Shown one piece after another: positions 52,470 through 63,038 of a stretch of DNA of 64,000 nucleotides. The notes beneath the pieces were generated by a model. The model worked only from the letters and a program-made list of their open reading frames with translations. It did not search any database and was not told where the DNA came from. The position numbers and the translations under genes are program-made. Source of the stretch: Strigamia acuminata (Eukaryota; Arthropoda; Chilopoda; Geophilomorpha; Linotaeniidae); assembly GCA_949358305.1 (NCBI GenBank), contig OX442314.1:36429211-36493210 (forward strand), written 5' to 3'. Position 1 is the first letter of the stretch. Each line of letters begins with the position of its first letter.

Positions 52470-55151
52470 CTACTCGGGTGTCTTAGGTGAAGGCAAGTCT
52501 ATTGACATCATGTCCGTCTCGTCGGACAACGGATTTCCGCTCTCGTTAACATTGATGAACGGTTGTCCCGTATTCGGCCCAGATGACAGGCCGGGGTTGA
52601 CGTGTATCCAAACACTTCGGATGAGTCGGGATAAGGCGTCATCTCCAAACGCCATCTCGTAAAATTCTTGCGGGTTGGACGGGCGTCGGCGAGCTCGGAT
52701 CAGCCGTTGATGCAACATCCACGGCCTCTTCTTTCGTATCTTCCGCTCAAGCCAGTTGAAAACGTGGTGGCAAAGCTCCACGTTGTGTTTGAGCAAAATC
52801 CTCGTATGCGGATGCATCTCGAGTCTTGGGTACGTTCTTCGCAGCTTAATGTAAATTGGGCTGCTTTCCTGCTTCTTGGTTTCGGCAGCTCCGGCCGCCG
52901 ATTGGAGTGATTTCGGTGGGTCGTCCTTCTTGGGCGATGGAGTGGGCGCTCGAATAGGTGAATGCACGCTCCTTGGTGGTGTCGGCGGGTTGGGTGCCGC
53001 AGCTGACTCGTCTGGACGTTTTACGTGACAAGATCTGCCTCCGGGCCGGAGTATCAAAGCCCCGCGTGGTTTCGGTCGAGTTTTGGGTCGCGCCCCTAAA
53101 TTGGTGTTTTCGACGTGTGTAAAAAACGTGGTTGAACTTGAGGTCGTAGCTCGACCTCGACTCGGTCCAGGTCTTGGATCGTCGAAATTTTCTATCTCCA
53201 TGGCGACGTGACTGTTGGACGGTTCAGTCGTGGTTTGGGCAACAGCATGGCTCTCGATCGCAGCTGCAGTTGGCGTGTAAGTGGCTTCTGGCATCTTTCT
53301 TTTAGACGTCTGATCCCTCGGCGGCATTCCTGCCGGTCGAATTGTTTTCAGTTCTTGCTGAAAAGTGATTTTGCGCATGTCCCACTCGCGTCGGAGACGA
53401 ATGGCCGATGCGGCCGGATTTTCCCCAATGACCGCAACTTGGCGCATCAATTCGCTGCACATGGTGGGCGGATCCAATTGGATGGACCGCCAACATTCTA
53501 GAAATTCAGGTTTAACGGCCATGGCGGCCGTTCTTAGGCACGTGGTGGCAGCGAAGCCTGGTCTCGGGCTGTCAAACACCCCGGGAAATAAAATTCTCCG
53601 ATAACTCGGCACAAGCTGTCGCTGTAACTCATTTAAACGTGGGTCGTCGGGTCCCGATGGCTCCATTCGGTTCAGCAAGCCGGCGACACGACGACTACCT
53701 TTCAAACTCTCGGTGACTTGAGCTATTTGGTATAAGTCCATGTCAGACAACTCAATCTCCTGAGTCTCTAACGGCGCTTCGCAGAACCCCTGCCACATGG
53801 CGTCATAATGCTGATCGAATCCCTTTTTCAAAACTTGGGATACCATCCCGAATTTTCTCGTGGGCAATCGAGGCTCTGGAAGACTCGGGTCTGGGTTTAT
53901 GGAATCCGTGTACTCTCTACACTCTACAGGAATCGGCCCTTCGATTGGCCGGTGGTTGGCCTGGTCATTCGAATTTTGTGTGTTTGGAAGGCTTTTCCAT
54001 TCACAGGCCGTGTTGTCGGCCATTGTTGGGGGCGAAATTCTGTAGCTTCGGTCTACGATGTGGACTTCCGCGGAACTTCCTCCCTCCAAGGCGGACACTG
54101 ACGTTGGTGTATTTAACATCAAAGTTTCATTAGATCCTATCGTTGGTTCTTCTGCATCAGGCGATTGGAAACAGGCATCCCAATCGGCTTGCTGTTGCTC
54201 CAACGCTGCTTTCTTGCGAAGGGTGACTTGCATGGAATGCTCTTCGACTTCGCGATCCCATCGGCCAGGCAATTCGTCGTCCTTGGGCGGTGGTGGCATC
54301 AAGGCCAAGCGTTCGCGCTCCAACTTTTCACGGTGTTGTCGGCCTGCACGATGCTTGAGTCGGCCGTTGGCACGAAGCAAATCTGGTCTGGTTCCTGGGC
54401 GAGCGACGTATGGATCCACTCCTCCAGGGTATCGGCAAGCCGCGTCCCATCGTGAAACTCTGGCTTCCAAAACATTATCAACGGCTCTTAAAGCCGTATT
54501 GTGGTGATTGCCACAGGTCATCTTGGCACGTGGTTCGTTTGATGCAACTGAACTCGACCGTTCTCGCTTATCATTGCGTTCTTGGTCGTGATAAGCGTCT
54601 CTTTGACGTTCCCAGTCACGGAATCGGGCACGAGCGTGGCCGAAATGTCCGGCCATTCCCAGAATGTGCATCTCGTATTGTGAACTGGCGAGATCTGCTA
54701 AGTCGTAATGTTTATGTCGATCGGCCCACCAGGCCTGCTCTTCTTGTAGTTTTCGCATAACTTCATCCTTCCGGGCCTTGAGTTTCTCCCAGATGGCGTC
54801 CAAATAATCGTTCCTTTTGGCATGGGCAATTCGGAAAAACCCGTAGAAGTCCGTGTCTTCCTCCTCCGTGGGAAAGAGCCAGCCAAAAAGCAATCTGGAT
54901 CTCAACGGTGATGGCGGATCAATTCTTAGGTTCCAGGAAACGGGGTCGGCTACCATTAGCCGTCCACAAATTCGGCATCTACAGCCCCAATGTGCGGCGA
55001 TGGCATTTGAGAACTCTTGTCTCACATCTTCCCACGTCTGACCAAGTTGTCGTAAACGTCGGACTTCGGCGGATAATTCGCCTCTAAAGATTCCCGTCAC
55101 CATGGGTACGTAATCGGGTAACACATACGGTTGATTGATTGCGTTTAAAAT
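52470..55151 (-). CDS. Third ORF (ORF3) of Gypsy element 2, conserved, function unknown
   Basis: Open from a splice acceptor (CTGTAG at about 55152-55157) to 52470. The first in-frame ATG is 55103, about 16 codons in. The coding upstream of that ATG aligns with the start of element 1's ORF3, so the true start may come from a spliced leader exon. About 884 residues, with a Cys pattern near the N-terminus (CRCRICG), charged helices, and a middle block (DDPRLNELQRQLVP, FPGVFDSPRP). The C-terminal block shared with element 1 is RKKRPWMLHQRLIRARRRPS. No signal peptide or membrane segment, so it is not an env. Function unknown. Confidence 0.85.
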   Translation of the reverse strand: MLNAINQPYVLPDYVPMVTGIFRGELSAEVRRLRQLGQTWEDVRQEFSNAIAAHWGCRCRICGRLMVADPVSWNLRIDPPSPLRSRLLFGWLFPTEEEDTDFYGFFRIAHAKRNDYLDAIWEKLKARKDEVMRKLQEEQAWWADRHKHYDLADLASSQYEMHILGMAGHFGHARARFRDWERQRDAYHDQERNDKRERSSSVASNEPRAKMTCGNHHNTALRAVDNVLEARVSRWDAACRYPGGVDPYVARPGTRPDLLRANGRLKHRAGRQHREKLERERLALMPPPPKDDELPGRWDREVEEHSMQVTLRKKAALEQQQADWDACFQSPDAEEPTIGSNETLMLNTPTSVSALEGGSSAEVHIVDRSYRISPPTMADNTACEWKSLPNTQNSNDQANHRPIEGPIPVECREYTDSINPDPSLPEPRLPTRKFGMVSQVLKKGFDQHYDAMWQGFCEAPLETQEIELSDMDLYQIAQVTESLKGSRRVAGLLNRMEPSGPDDPRLNELQRQLVPSYRRILFPGVFDSPRPGFAATTCLRTAAMAVKPEFLECWRSIQLDPPTMCSELMRQVAVIGENPAASAIRLRREWDMRKITFQQELKTIRPAGMPPRDQTSKRKMPEATYTPTAAAIESHAVAQTTTEPSNSHVAMEIENFDDPRPGPSRGRATTSSSTTFFTHVENTNLGARPKTRPKPRGALILRPGGRSCHVKRPDESAAAPNPPTPPRSVHSPIRAPTPSPKKDDPPKSLQSAAGAAETKKQESSPIYIKLRRTYPRLEMHPHTRILLKHNVELCHHVFNWLERKIRKKRPWMLHQRLIRARRRPSNPQEFYEMAFGDDALSRLIRSVWIHVNPGLSSGPNTGQPFINVNESGNPLSDETDMMSIDLPSPKTPE

Positions 55152-55157
55152 CTACAG
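55151..55157 (-). promoter_or_regulatory. Splice acceptor before ORF3 (element 2)
   Basis: The minus strand reads TTTCTGTAG then ATTTTAAACGC. The acceptor lies 20 codons before IFRG; in element 1 it lies 19 codons before IFRG, so the position is conserved. Confidence 0.6.
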
Positions 55158-55426
55158 AAACGTTTGAAAGTTTTAATTATTAACTGGTAAATATTATTTG
55201 GTTTACATATTTTCTAGCAAAAGGCAATTGAGCGCCGTCGTCATGGCAACTCCCTCACAACGCTTACTAGCCGTCGGGCGAAGTCACATGATCATAAAAA
55301 ATGGCGCCATTTAAAATTTGTTAAGTGATTTTTCGAACTGACAAAGTTTTGTTTAAATTTTCTCGGCCTTTTTTAGCCAACTTTTGTGATAGAAAAGTGG
55401 AACGTAACTACGTGAAATTCAACGAG

Positions 55427-55741
55427 CTATTCATTTAAAATACTTTCAACACGATCTGACTCAGTTTTTACGAACTTTCGGTATTTTTCGAGTGTACGAC
55501 GCGCTTGGTTATACACACGCTTGTCAGCCGATTTTAACATTTCAACGGCTTTTTTAATTTTCTCAATGGCGATATTCACCTGATTTTGCAGATCGAATTC
55601 TTCATTTAACATTTCGCCGGGCGGATTCATCACGAGATTTCTTTCGGGCTCTGAATCCGAATCGATGTTGGGCGGTCCTTCGCCACCTTCGGCCATGATT
55701 CTGTGAATGGGCCGTTTGTTTTTCATGACAAATCTAATCAT
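55427..55741 (-). CDS. Small coiled-coil ORF between pol and ORF3 (element 2)
   Basis: 104 codons (or about 89 from the Met at MAEGGEGPPN). Acidic N-terminus (DSDSEPERN) and an amphipathic helix (VNIAIEKIKKAVEMLKSA). Splice-like signals lie upstream (TTCGTAAGT, then CAGTTAG before the first ATG). I found no equivalent in element 1. It could be an accessory protein or an extra exon. Confidence 0.5.
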   Translation of the reverse strand: MIRFVMKNKRPIHRIMAEGGEGPPNIDSDSEPERNLVMNPPGEMLNEEFDLQNQVNIAIEKIKKAVEMLKSADKRVYNQARRTLEKYRKFVKTESDRVESILNE

Positions 55742-55910
55742 TTCAAACTAACTGTTTCACTTACGAAGTTGAATCTATTCTTTTCCTTCGTTAATCGGCG
55801 GATCGTCCCAATCAGTGTGTTGTCGGAGTGGTTTCACTTTGGGAAAGTAACAAATTTTTGCAAAGTCCCCCAACTTGATGCTGATTGGTCGCCGTATGAA
55901 CTACGTCATT

Positions 55911-58900
55911 TTAATTACTATTTTTAGAATGATGTGACATCATTATGTCTCCATCACTCACTAGAGTACTGTCTTGTCGTCCGCGTTCTGCGCAGAATCG
56001 ACTAGTTACTCTCTGCTTTGGTGATTTCCGGCTTCTCAAGTTATATTTTTTAGCCGTTTTTTCAGTATTTTTGTCACCATCTGAATTTTTTGGTACTACT
56101 GGGTGTAGCATGGATCTGCGCCTTGCTTTTTTCGGCTTTGTGGCCGGTTCCAACGTGGTTTGTAGATCATCCTGGGCTATTTGAATGTTTTCAAAACTAA
56201 CTGCCACGTGTTCAACTTCGTCATCGGAATTTGGCAGCGACGGTAAAGTTTTTACTTCGTCTTCAAATAATGTATTAATTTTATTTTCAGTGGGTTGTCC
56301 CACCACCTCTCCCCTCCGCCAAATTTCCTGAGTAAATTGAGGGAAATATGGTGTAAGTTCGGATGCGTGGATAGACGGGAATTTTGCATTATCTTCTAGG
56401 CGTTTTAACTCGAAGGCATTGCCTTGATGTGCACGAATAATTGCAAAAGGTCCAGTTCGGCGATCAGCGATTCCTGCCGAAATTCCTTTAACAGCGCTGG
56501 ACAATACATGGGAATTTTTCCAGACTAAGTCGTTCACTTTGAAATTATCGAATTTCTTCTCTGATTGGTGATCTTGCACTCTTTTTTGTAGATCAAATAC
56601 ATGCGACATCATGTGCTGATAGGTGCTTGCGAGCACTTTCTCCAGTTGATGAATGTAAACATGAGGATTTTTTGGGTCTACGACAAGAACTTCATCTGGC
56701 AAGCGTGGATCCCACGGCACTCTCAATTCTCTGCCGAAATTTAAATAAGCCGGTGAGAATTCTCTTCCGGCTGCGACCGTAGTTCGCAGACTAAAGGCGA
56801 ATTCTCGTAAATATTCATCCCAACGGGTGTGAACGTCAGTGTATAAAGCAATCAAATATTTAATATCTCTGTTGGTTCTTTCAACAGGATTCGCCTGAGG
56901 ATGGTACGGCGAAGTATAAGCCGGTAACATTTTGAATTTCTCGCAAAACTTCTGGTATACTTGCGATCTAAATTGCGAGCCATTATCAGACAGTATTTTG
57001 CGTGGAAAGCCAAATTGCAGTGATAAATTATAAATACAATCAGCTATTTTAGCCGAAGTTGGTTTCGACATTGGCCGCATCTCTGGCCATTTTGTAGCGA
57101 CATCGATTATAACGAGTATGTGAGTGTTACCTCGTGGAGTTTTTGGTTTAGGCCCCATGAGATCAGCACTCAAGCAATCAAAGGGAGCATACGGACCCAT
57201 TTGAGCTGCTTCAATTTCTAATTTTTGCCTTGGCTTGCAAGCCTGGCAGCGTTGACAATGTTTGATAAAGCGAGTAATATCTCGTTTCATCGTCGGCCAT
57301 GCGTAGATTCTTCTAGCTCGATACATCGTTCGAGTAATACCACTGTGTCCAGACAACGGGTGTCCGTGAGCTGTCCAGATGACTCTGTAAACGAGATTCT
57401 CCGGTACAACGACTTTCAACGCTCTTCCGTTTTCTCCTAACTCATCGGTTAGAGTCGGATGGAATTTTAGAAGTAAATCTTCTTCAATTAGATAAGCGGA
57501 CGCCTTTCGTTTAAAACGTCTCTTGCTCATCGCGTGCTTAAGTTCAGGAGGGTAACAACCATTGAGCAGGAAATTTCGAATTTTTTGGCATTCCTTATCT
57601 TGTTTTTGCCCAACAATAATTTCTTCTCTTGTAGGTGGCTCACATTCTAATTTCTTCACAACGTTAGCTGCAAAAGCGTGGACGAGGACATTGGATGACG
57701 GGAATTCAAACTCTTGAGTCATCATGAGATGAATTTTTTCATCAGATTCAATATTAGGAGGATCATAAGCATGCGACCAAAAATTGATTATTCTCTCGTC
57801 TTCAATAACTTCCGATGTGGGAAGCTGATTTGGTCCCCCCAGCTTCCAGTGTCGATATGGCGATGGACAATACGCCAGTAAATCGTCATCTTCACCGTCT
57901 ACGTTATCTTCCTCGGGCGTGCAGACAGGAGCTCGAGACAAAGCATCGGCCAATACGTTTAACGGCCCTTTAATATACTGGATTTCAAATGTATACGCCA
58001 TTAATTCGAGTTGCCACCGCGCTAGACGTCCTGCCGGTTCTTCCAGAGACATTAGCCATTTCAAGGCCTGATGATCCGTTTGAACGGTGAATTTGGTAAA
58101 TTCGATGTAAGGGCGATATTTTCTCAGCGCCCAAACAACGGCCAAACACTCTAATTCAGTAGCCGTGTAATTTACTTCAGCCGGCTGCAAGCTACGGCTT
58201 GAATAAACGCAAGGTAGCTCTTCTTGTCCACCCCTTTCAGGTTGGATTTGCATCAATGCGGCGCCCAATCCTTGACGACTGGCGTCCGTATGAATTATGA
58301 AAGGTTGATACAGATCTGGCATGGCCATTGTTCCTGAATCAGTGAGGGCCTTTTTAATTTTTTCAAAAGCCTCTTGATGACTGGGTTGCCAATTGAAATC
58401 CATATCCTTTTTCAATAAAGGCCTCAATGGTTCGGCCATGACTGATAAATTTTTTAAAAGTCGATGGAAAAAGTTAACCATCCCCAAAAAACGTTGAAGT
58501 TCTTTTAAATTGGTTGGGGTTGGAAATTTCGTAATTGCATCCAACTTCTTAGGGTCAACGGCGAGTCCGCCGGTTCCTAATTTGTACCCAAGAAAAATCA
58601 ATTCTTTTCTACAGAATTTCGACTTATCCGGGTTGACACACAAATTAGCTTGTTCTAATTTTCCTAAAATTTTGTCGACATTGATTAAATGCTCTTCATA
58701 TGTCTTTGAAACAGTTATGATATCGTCCAGGTACGCCCAAGCTTGCCGCCTATACATCTCATCGAGGACTTTCTCAATTAAACGTTGGAAACTAGTCGGC
58801 GCATTTTTCAGTCCAAATGCCATAACTAAAAACATCAATCGGCCTATAGGGCTCCAAAAAGCCGTTTTCGGCTGTGCAGACGGGGTCAAACCTATCTGCC

Positions 58901-60340
58901 AATAGCCTTTTGTCAAGTCGATTGTGGTGACCCACTCAAATGAACCAATTTCTCTTAAAATTTCTTCGATTGTCGGCATCTGAGGAGGATCATATTCTGT
59001 ATGTTCGTTTAATGGCCGATAATCTACACAGAGGCGTGGTTCGGCCCCCGGTTTGACCACTAAAACAATTCGCATGGCATAATCTCCGGTGGCAGGCACA
59101 GCAATCCCCTTGTCTACCATATCCTGACAGATTTGCCGAATTATTTCCCTTTTCTGAGGGTTATAACTTTTAAATGGTACCCTTATAGGTTTATCAGTGG
59201 TCAGCTTGATATCGTGCTGCACTATGTGTGTACGTCCAGGAACTCTCGATAGAATTCTCTGTCGTCTCTTTAATATTTCCGCCAATGAGAGTCCTTGCTC
59301 CAATGTCAGATTGGCATCATTCACCATTTTGGTGATATCATCTCCCATTTTCAGAGTAGCTGCGCCAGCCAAAATTCCTTCATTACATACAAATGTAGCA
59401 TTGTCTGGCGGTAATTCTTCAATTTTGGTTTTATATCTGTCCAAAACTGACTGCGGTATATATGGTAAAGTTTCGGTCAATGGAGTAATAAAATTCCATG
59501 ACATCGTTTTCGGATTCGGCTGTATGCTTAGCCGCTTCATGAAATCATTTCCCAGTAAAATCATCGGGAAACGGTGTTCAATAACTATGAAAGGATGCAC
59601 AAGGACTCCATGTGTCCATCGAAATGACAGCAACAGGGTTCCGACTGGTTGAATATCTTTGCCAGCCGTTCCAATACAGAGACTTGGCGAAATGTACCGT
59701 AATTCTTTTTCTAATTTCAGATTTTCCATCACTGAAGCCGCCATAAAGCTTCTATTGGCTCCAGAATCCAATAATCCAGTAATTGGTCCTTTCATGGTCT
59801 GTAGTTGTATTTTCGGAATTCCCGTAAAATCTTCCATGTTCAAATTGCAGGTGACTCTACGTATCCGATGTTCTAAGGCAGGATAATCAATAGGAAGTTC
59901 GTCCATTTCATCGTTATATGACAGAACGACTCTTTCCATAGCTCTTGTCATTTCTTCAATTTCATCGACCTCTTTCGACTTGGGACGGAATTTTTCCCAA
60001 AGTTTATCCATCCAGTTTTTACTTGGTTTGGGGTAGCACTGTAACGCTTTCCTAACGTGATATTGAAAGTATCGTTTGTCGGCCGTTTTTTCGGCCAATA
60101 CTTCGTTAAGTTTAGTAAGGTCAACTTTAGGAAATTTCAGGTCACATGGTTTAAACTGAGCTACCATCAAATGTTTTTTATCTACTGAATCCCAGTAGTC
60201 TAAATAGTTTTTATCCAATGGTTCACGGTAATCATGGGTTACTTCGATCTTGGGACAAACGTCGGCGTCTATCTCCTTAATTGTTTCCGAGGCAACTGGC
60301 GCGAGTTTCAGCGTATTCGCTGCCAAACCCGCGCTCACAA
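55911..60340 (-). CDS. pol: Pol polyprotein, Gypsy element 2 (PR-RT-RH-IN)
   Basis: About 1475 residues, entered by -1 frameshift; there is no ATG at the junction. Protease (LLDSGANRSF near 191), RT (MAFGLKNAP, WAYLDD near 534), RNase H (HTDAS near 683, HTDHQALKWL, ADALSR), integrase zinc finger (HGHPLSGHSG, CQRCQACK), core (ADLMGP, SDNGSQF near 1116, ANPVERTNRD) and a GPF-type module (TGPFAIIRAHQGNAFEL) are all present. The 190-residue segment before the protease is longer than in element 1. The C-terminal tail is basic (KPKKARRRSML). All catalytic residues are intact. Confidence 0.95.
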
Positions 60341-62947
60341 GTTTTTTCGGAGCAGCTCCCCCAACTTGCTGACAAGACCTTCTATCTCGGCAGCGACTGG
60401 ACTTCTATCAGGACACTGATTCGACCAATGCCCCAACTTTCCACATCTATGGCACGGATCGGTTTCTGGCGATTTGCGCCTAGGACCGTTTCCTGAAGTG
60501 GGCGACTTTGAGCGAGGTTCTACGGCTTTTTTATCTGTAGCCGATTCCTTTTCAGTATCCGGAATCACTTCGGGTTTGATGGGTAGCGGCAAAGGTGATT
60601 TTGATCGAGCATCTGTATTAAGGTTTGCTGTATTAAAAGTAACGTTTTTTCCAACCATTTTTGGTCTGAATTTATTCTCAGTGACATGCTTCGCGAGTAA
60701 TACAATAGCATTCTCAACTAAAGGGTCTAGCCCTGGGTCGTCTTCTTCGACTACATCAGTGCTGTCTTCCGACAAGGCAAGATTCGCGTAAGCTCGAGAA
60801 TTTTTGGGTAGTTTGTGAGGGTTCGGAGGTCCGGCACTTGTAGTTTTATCCGTCTTCTCCGCAAAGTAATCCCCTCGATCTCGGGGTTGCATTAAAGGAG
60901 CTTGTCCAAGTCTAGCTTCTTTCACATATTCTTTAATGCGTAACTGCCGTTTTTTAATAGCTGCAGTCTCCTCCGGAGTCAAATATTCATTATACTTTTC
61001 TTCGATTCTCAGGTCATTATCCCTTAAAAATTGGGAGAGTTCTTTGAATGATCCGACCGGTGGTGCATCAACATTTTGCAGAATACTTCGGGAATATGGT
61101 GTCATCGCCTTTCGAAATTTTCTGTCCACATCATGGTCAGTAGATGGCGTTGGTAATGATGACAACAAATCTTCGGTTCGGCGGAGATAGGAACGAATGT
61201 CTTCTCCCGCTGATTGAGCTAAGTTGTCCCATAATTGATAGATGTCTTCAGTGGGTTCAGCGTATTCTCGCATGAATGCTTCTACAAATTGATTCCAGTG
61301 CACGAATTCTCGTTCAACGAACCAATTTTCGGCGCGTGCCACCAATGATTTTGGGACTAACTTCTCCAAAGTATCTTGAGGTGTTATACCATTTAATCGA
61401 GCCATTCTTGTAATTTCTTCCAAAAAGGTTGATCCCATTTGGAATTCTCCATTAAAACGATCAGGGACTAATCGATCCCATCGAATTGTTTTCACATCGG
61501 CAATTTTATGCCGCCACTTATCAGTGGTGTATTTCGCAATTTTGCGCTTCAAGTCGAATTTACGTAACTCTGCTAGCCGTGTGGTTCGACTTGCTGACTG
61601 CGCTTGTTTTTGAAACATCGCGTCGATCTGTTCAGCGGTGTAATAACGTTCATCGCTGGACCGAGATCTTCTGGATTTCGTCCTTGAACGACTCTTTCGT
61701 TCTTTCCGCGTCTCAGATCGAGTAGATTTTTCGCCTTCCGAAAGGGATTCGTCCTTCGACCCTCGTGGCGGAGGTACATCGTCATGGTTCCGACGTTCAT
61801 CCCCCTTATCACGATCTTCGGGGTCTGGAGACGCACTTCGACTTCCGGACTGGTCATAATTATCGTAATTATCGTTGGACCGATGTGAATCGTTCTGTAT
61901 CTTCATACGATTTCTCTCATCCATCATGGTCATGAGTTTGTCGCTATTAGTGAAAATTTCGGCATCTGAAGCGCCGTTCTTTTTTGATGTAGGCCCCTCA
62001 GCATTGGAACATCTTCTTTTGCGCGACTGTCGCTCATCTTCACTTGATGTTTGAGACGATTCGTCGGTTGCAGAATCTTCTAGCCGCACGACTTTCTTTT
62101 TCACCTTGGCGGTTGGACCTTTCTGTCGTGAGGCGAATTCAACAACACGTATTCGTTCTTGTTCCTCCTCAAATTCCTCTTGTTCTTTCAGCAATTTGGC
62201 TCGCCGTAGCTCATCTTCAGTTTCTTGAGCTTTTTTGTCGGCGGCTGCCATTTGTCTACGGAGTTCTTCATTAGATGATTCCTGTTGTTTTATGGAATCC
62301 CAAGCAATCTCCTGTTCCCTTTTGAAAACTTCAGTCTCTTTTTTAGACAAATGTTTCTTTCGAGCATCGAATTCCATGCGTTGGCGCTCCAGTTCGTCCG
62401 ATTGTTTTTTCAGTTTTTCTTCACTGTGACGGTACTGAGCGTTTATCTCTCGCAAAGCTTGATTCGATTTTTCAGCAGCTTCCTTGGCTTGAGACTCTAA
62501 GTTCATTTTTCGAGTAACAGCAGCCATCTGCTCGTTCATGTGGTCAACCAGGCGTTTTCTTTCATGATTGGACATGGCTTCATAAATTTCCATAATCGTC
62601 ATCTGATCAGTCACTTGTACCCCCTGGAGAATTGCTCGATCCAGAAGTTCCTTGTAACCCACCGGTTGCGTATCAGGAATCTCGATGTTGTCCAAATCCA
62701 TGGAAGAGTCACCCCAGTTTGTTGGTCCAGCGGAAATCGCTTCTTCGCGTTCTTCGCCGACTGTTCCAACTTCCTTAGTCGTGGCACCCTCGGCGGCAAC
62801 AACGTCAATAGTTTCGGCTACATGTTGAGCCGTTAGACTATTACGTGCCGTTCGAGGACGACCCGATCTACGGCGCTTAGCGCCCGCCTTTGCACGAGTC
62901 TGTACTCCTTCATCATCAATAGGAATTTCTCCTTCTGAGTTTGACAT
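60335..62947 (-). CDS. gag: Gag polyprotein, Gypsy element 2
   Basis: 870 residues from ATG 62947, only about 70 bases after the primer site. A basic patch (AKRRRSGRPRTAR) is followed by a long coiled-coil (about 130-290, many E/Q/K/R heptads). Next come an Arg/Ser-rich region (about 390-440, KSRSRTKSRRSRSSDE), a capsid segment (WDRLVPDRFNGEF, ARAENWFVERE, FVEAFMREYAEP), and a CCHC knuckle CHRCGKLGHWSNQC near 832-845. The last codons CGA AAA AAC TTG TGA carry the frameshift heptamer. Confidence 0.92.
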   Translation of the reverse strand: MSNSEGEIPIDDEGVQTRAKAGAKRRRSGRPRTARNSLTAQHVAETIDVVAAEGATTKEVGTVGEEREEAISAGPTNWGDSSMDLDNIEIPDTQPVGYKELLDRAILQGVQVTDQMTIMEIYEAMSNHERKRLVDHMNEQMAAVTRKMNLESQAKEAAEKSNQALREINAQYRHSEEKLKKQSDELERQRMEFDARKKHLSKKETEVFKREQEIAWDSIKQQESSNEELRRQMAAADKKAQETEDELRRAKLLKEQEEFEEEQERIRVVEFASRQKGPTAKVKKKVVRLEDSATDESSQTSSEDERQSRKRRCSNAEGPTSKKNGASDAEIFTNSDKLMTMMDERNRMKIQNDSHRSNDNYDNYDQSGSRSASPDPEDRDKGDERRNHDDVPPPRGSKDESLSEGEKSTRSETRKERKSRSRTKSRRSRSSDERYYTAEQIDAMFQKQAQSASRTTRLAELRKFDLKRKIAKYTTDKWRHKIADVKTIRWDRLVPDRFNGEFQMGSTFLEEITRMARLNGITPQDTLEKLVPKSLVARAENWFVEREFVHWNQFVEAFMREYAEPTEDIYQLWDNLAQSAGEDIRSYLRRTEDLLSSLPTPSTDHDVDRKFRKAMTPYSRSILQNVDAPPVGSFKELSQFLRDNDLRIEEKYNEYLTPEETAAIKKRQLRIKEYVKEARLGQAPLMQPRDRGDYFAEKTDKTTSAGPPNPHKLPKNSRAYANLALSEDSTDVVEEDDPGLDPLVENAIVLLAKHVTENKFRPKMVGKNVTFNTANLNTDARSKSPLPLPIKPEVIPDTEKESATDKKAVEPRSKSPTSGNGPRRKSPETDPCHRCGKLGHWSNQCPDRSPVAAEIEGLVSKLGELLRKNL
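60341..60347 (-). promoter_or_regulatory. -1 frameshift site at gag-pol junction (element 2)
   Basis: A_AAA_AAC in the gag phase, two codons before the gag TGA (60337-60335). The -1 frame is open into pol (LVSAGLAANT). There is a single copy here against two in element 1. Confidence 0.85.
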
Positions 62948-63018
62948 ACTGAGTTAGACAGATAAGAGAGAAAGATGATAGGAAAGTAGGAATAAATTCT
63001 AAGTTTAAACAATTGGTT

Positions 63019-63036
63019 ATCCCGGACGGGCCCCCA
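63019..63036 (-). other. Primer-binding site, tRNA-Pro type (element 2)
   Basis: The minus strand reads TGGGGGCCCGTCCGGGAT two bases inside the 5' LTR, differing from the canonical proline-tRNA primer site by about one base. Confidence 0.88.
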
Positions 63037-63038
63037 AG

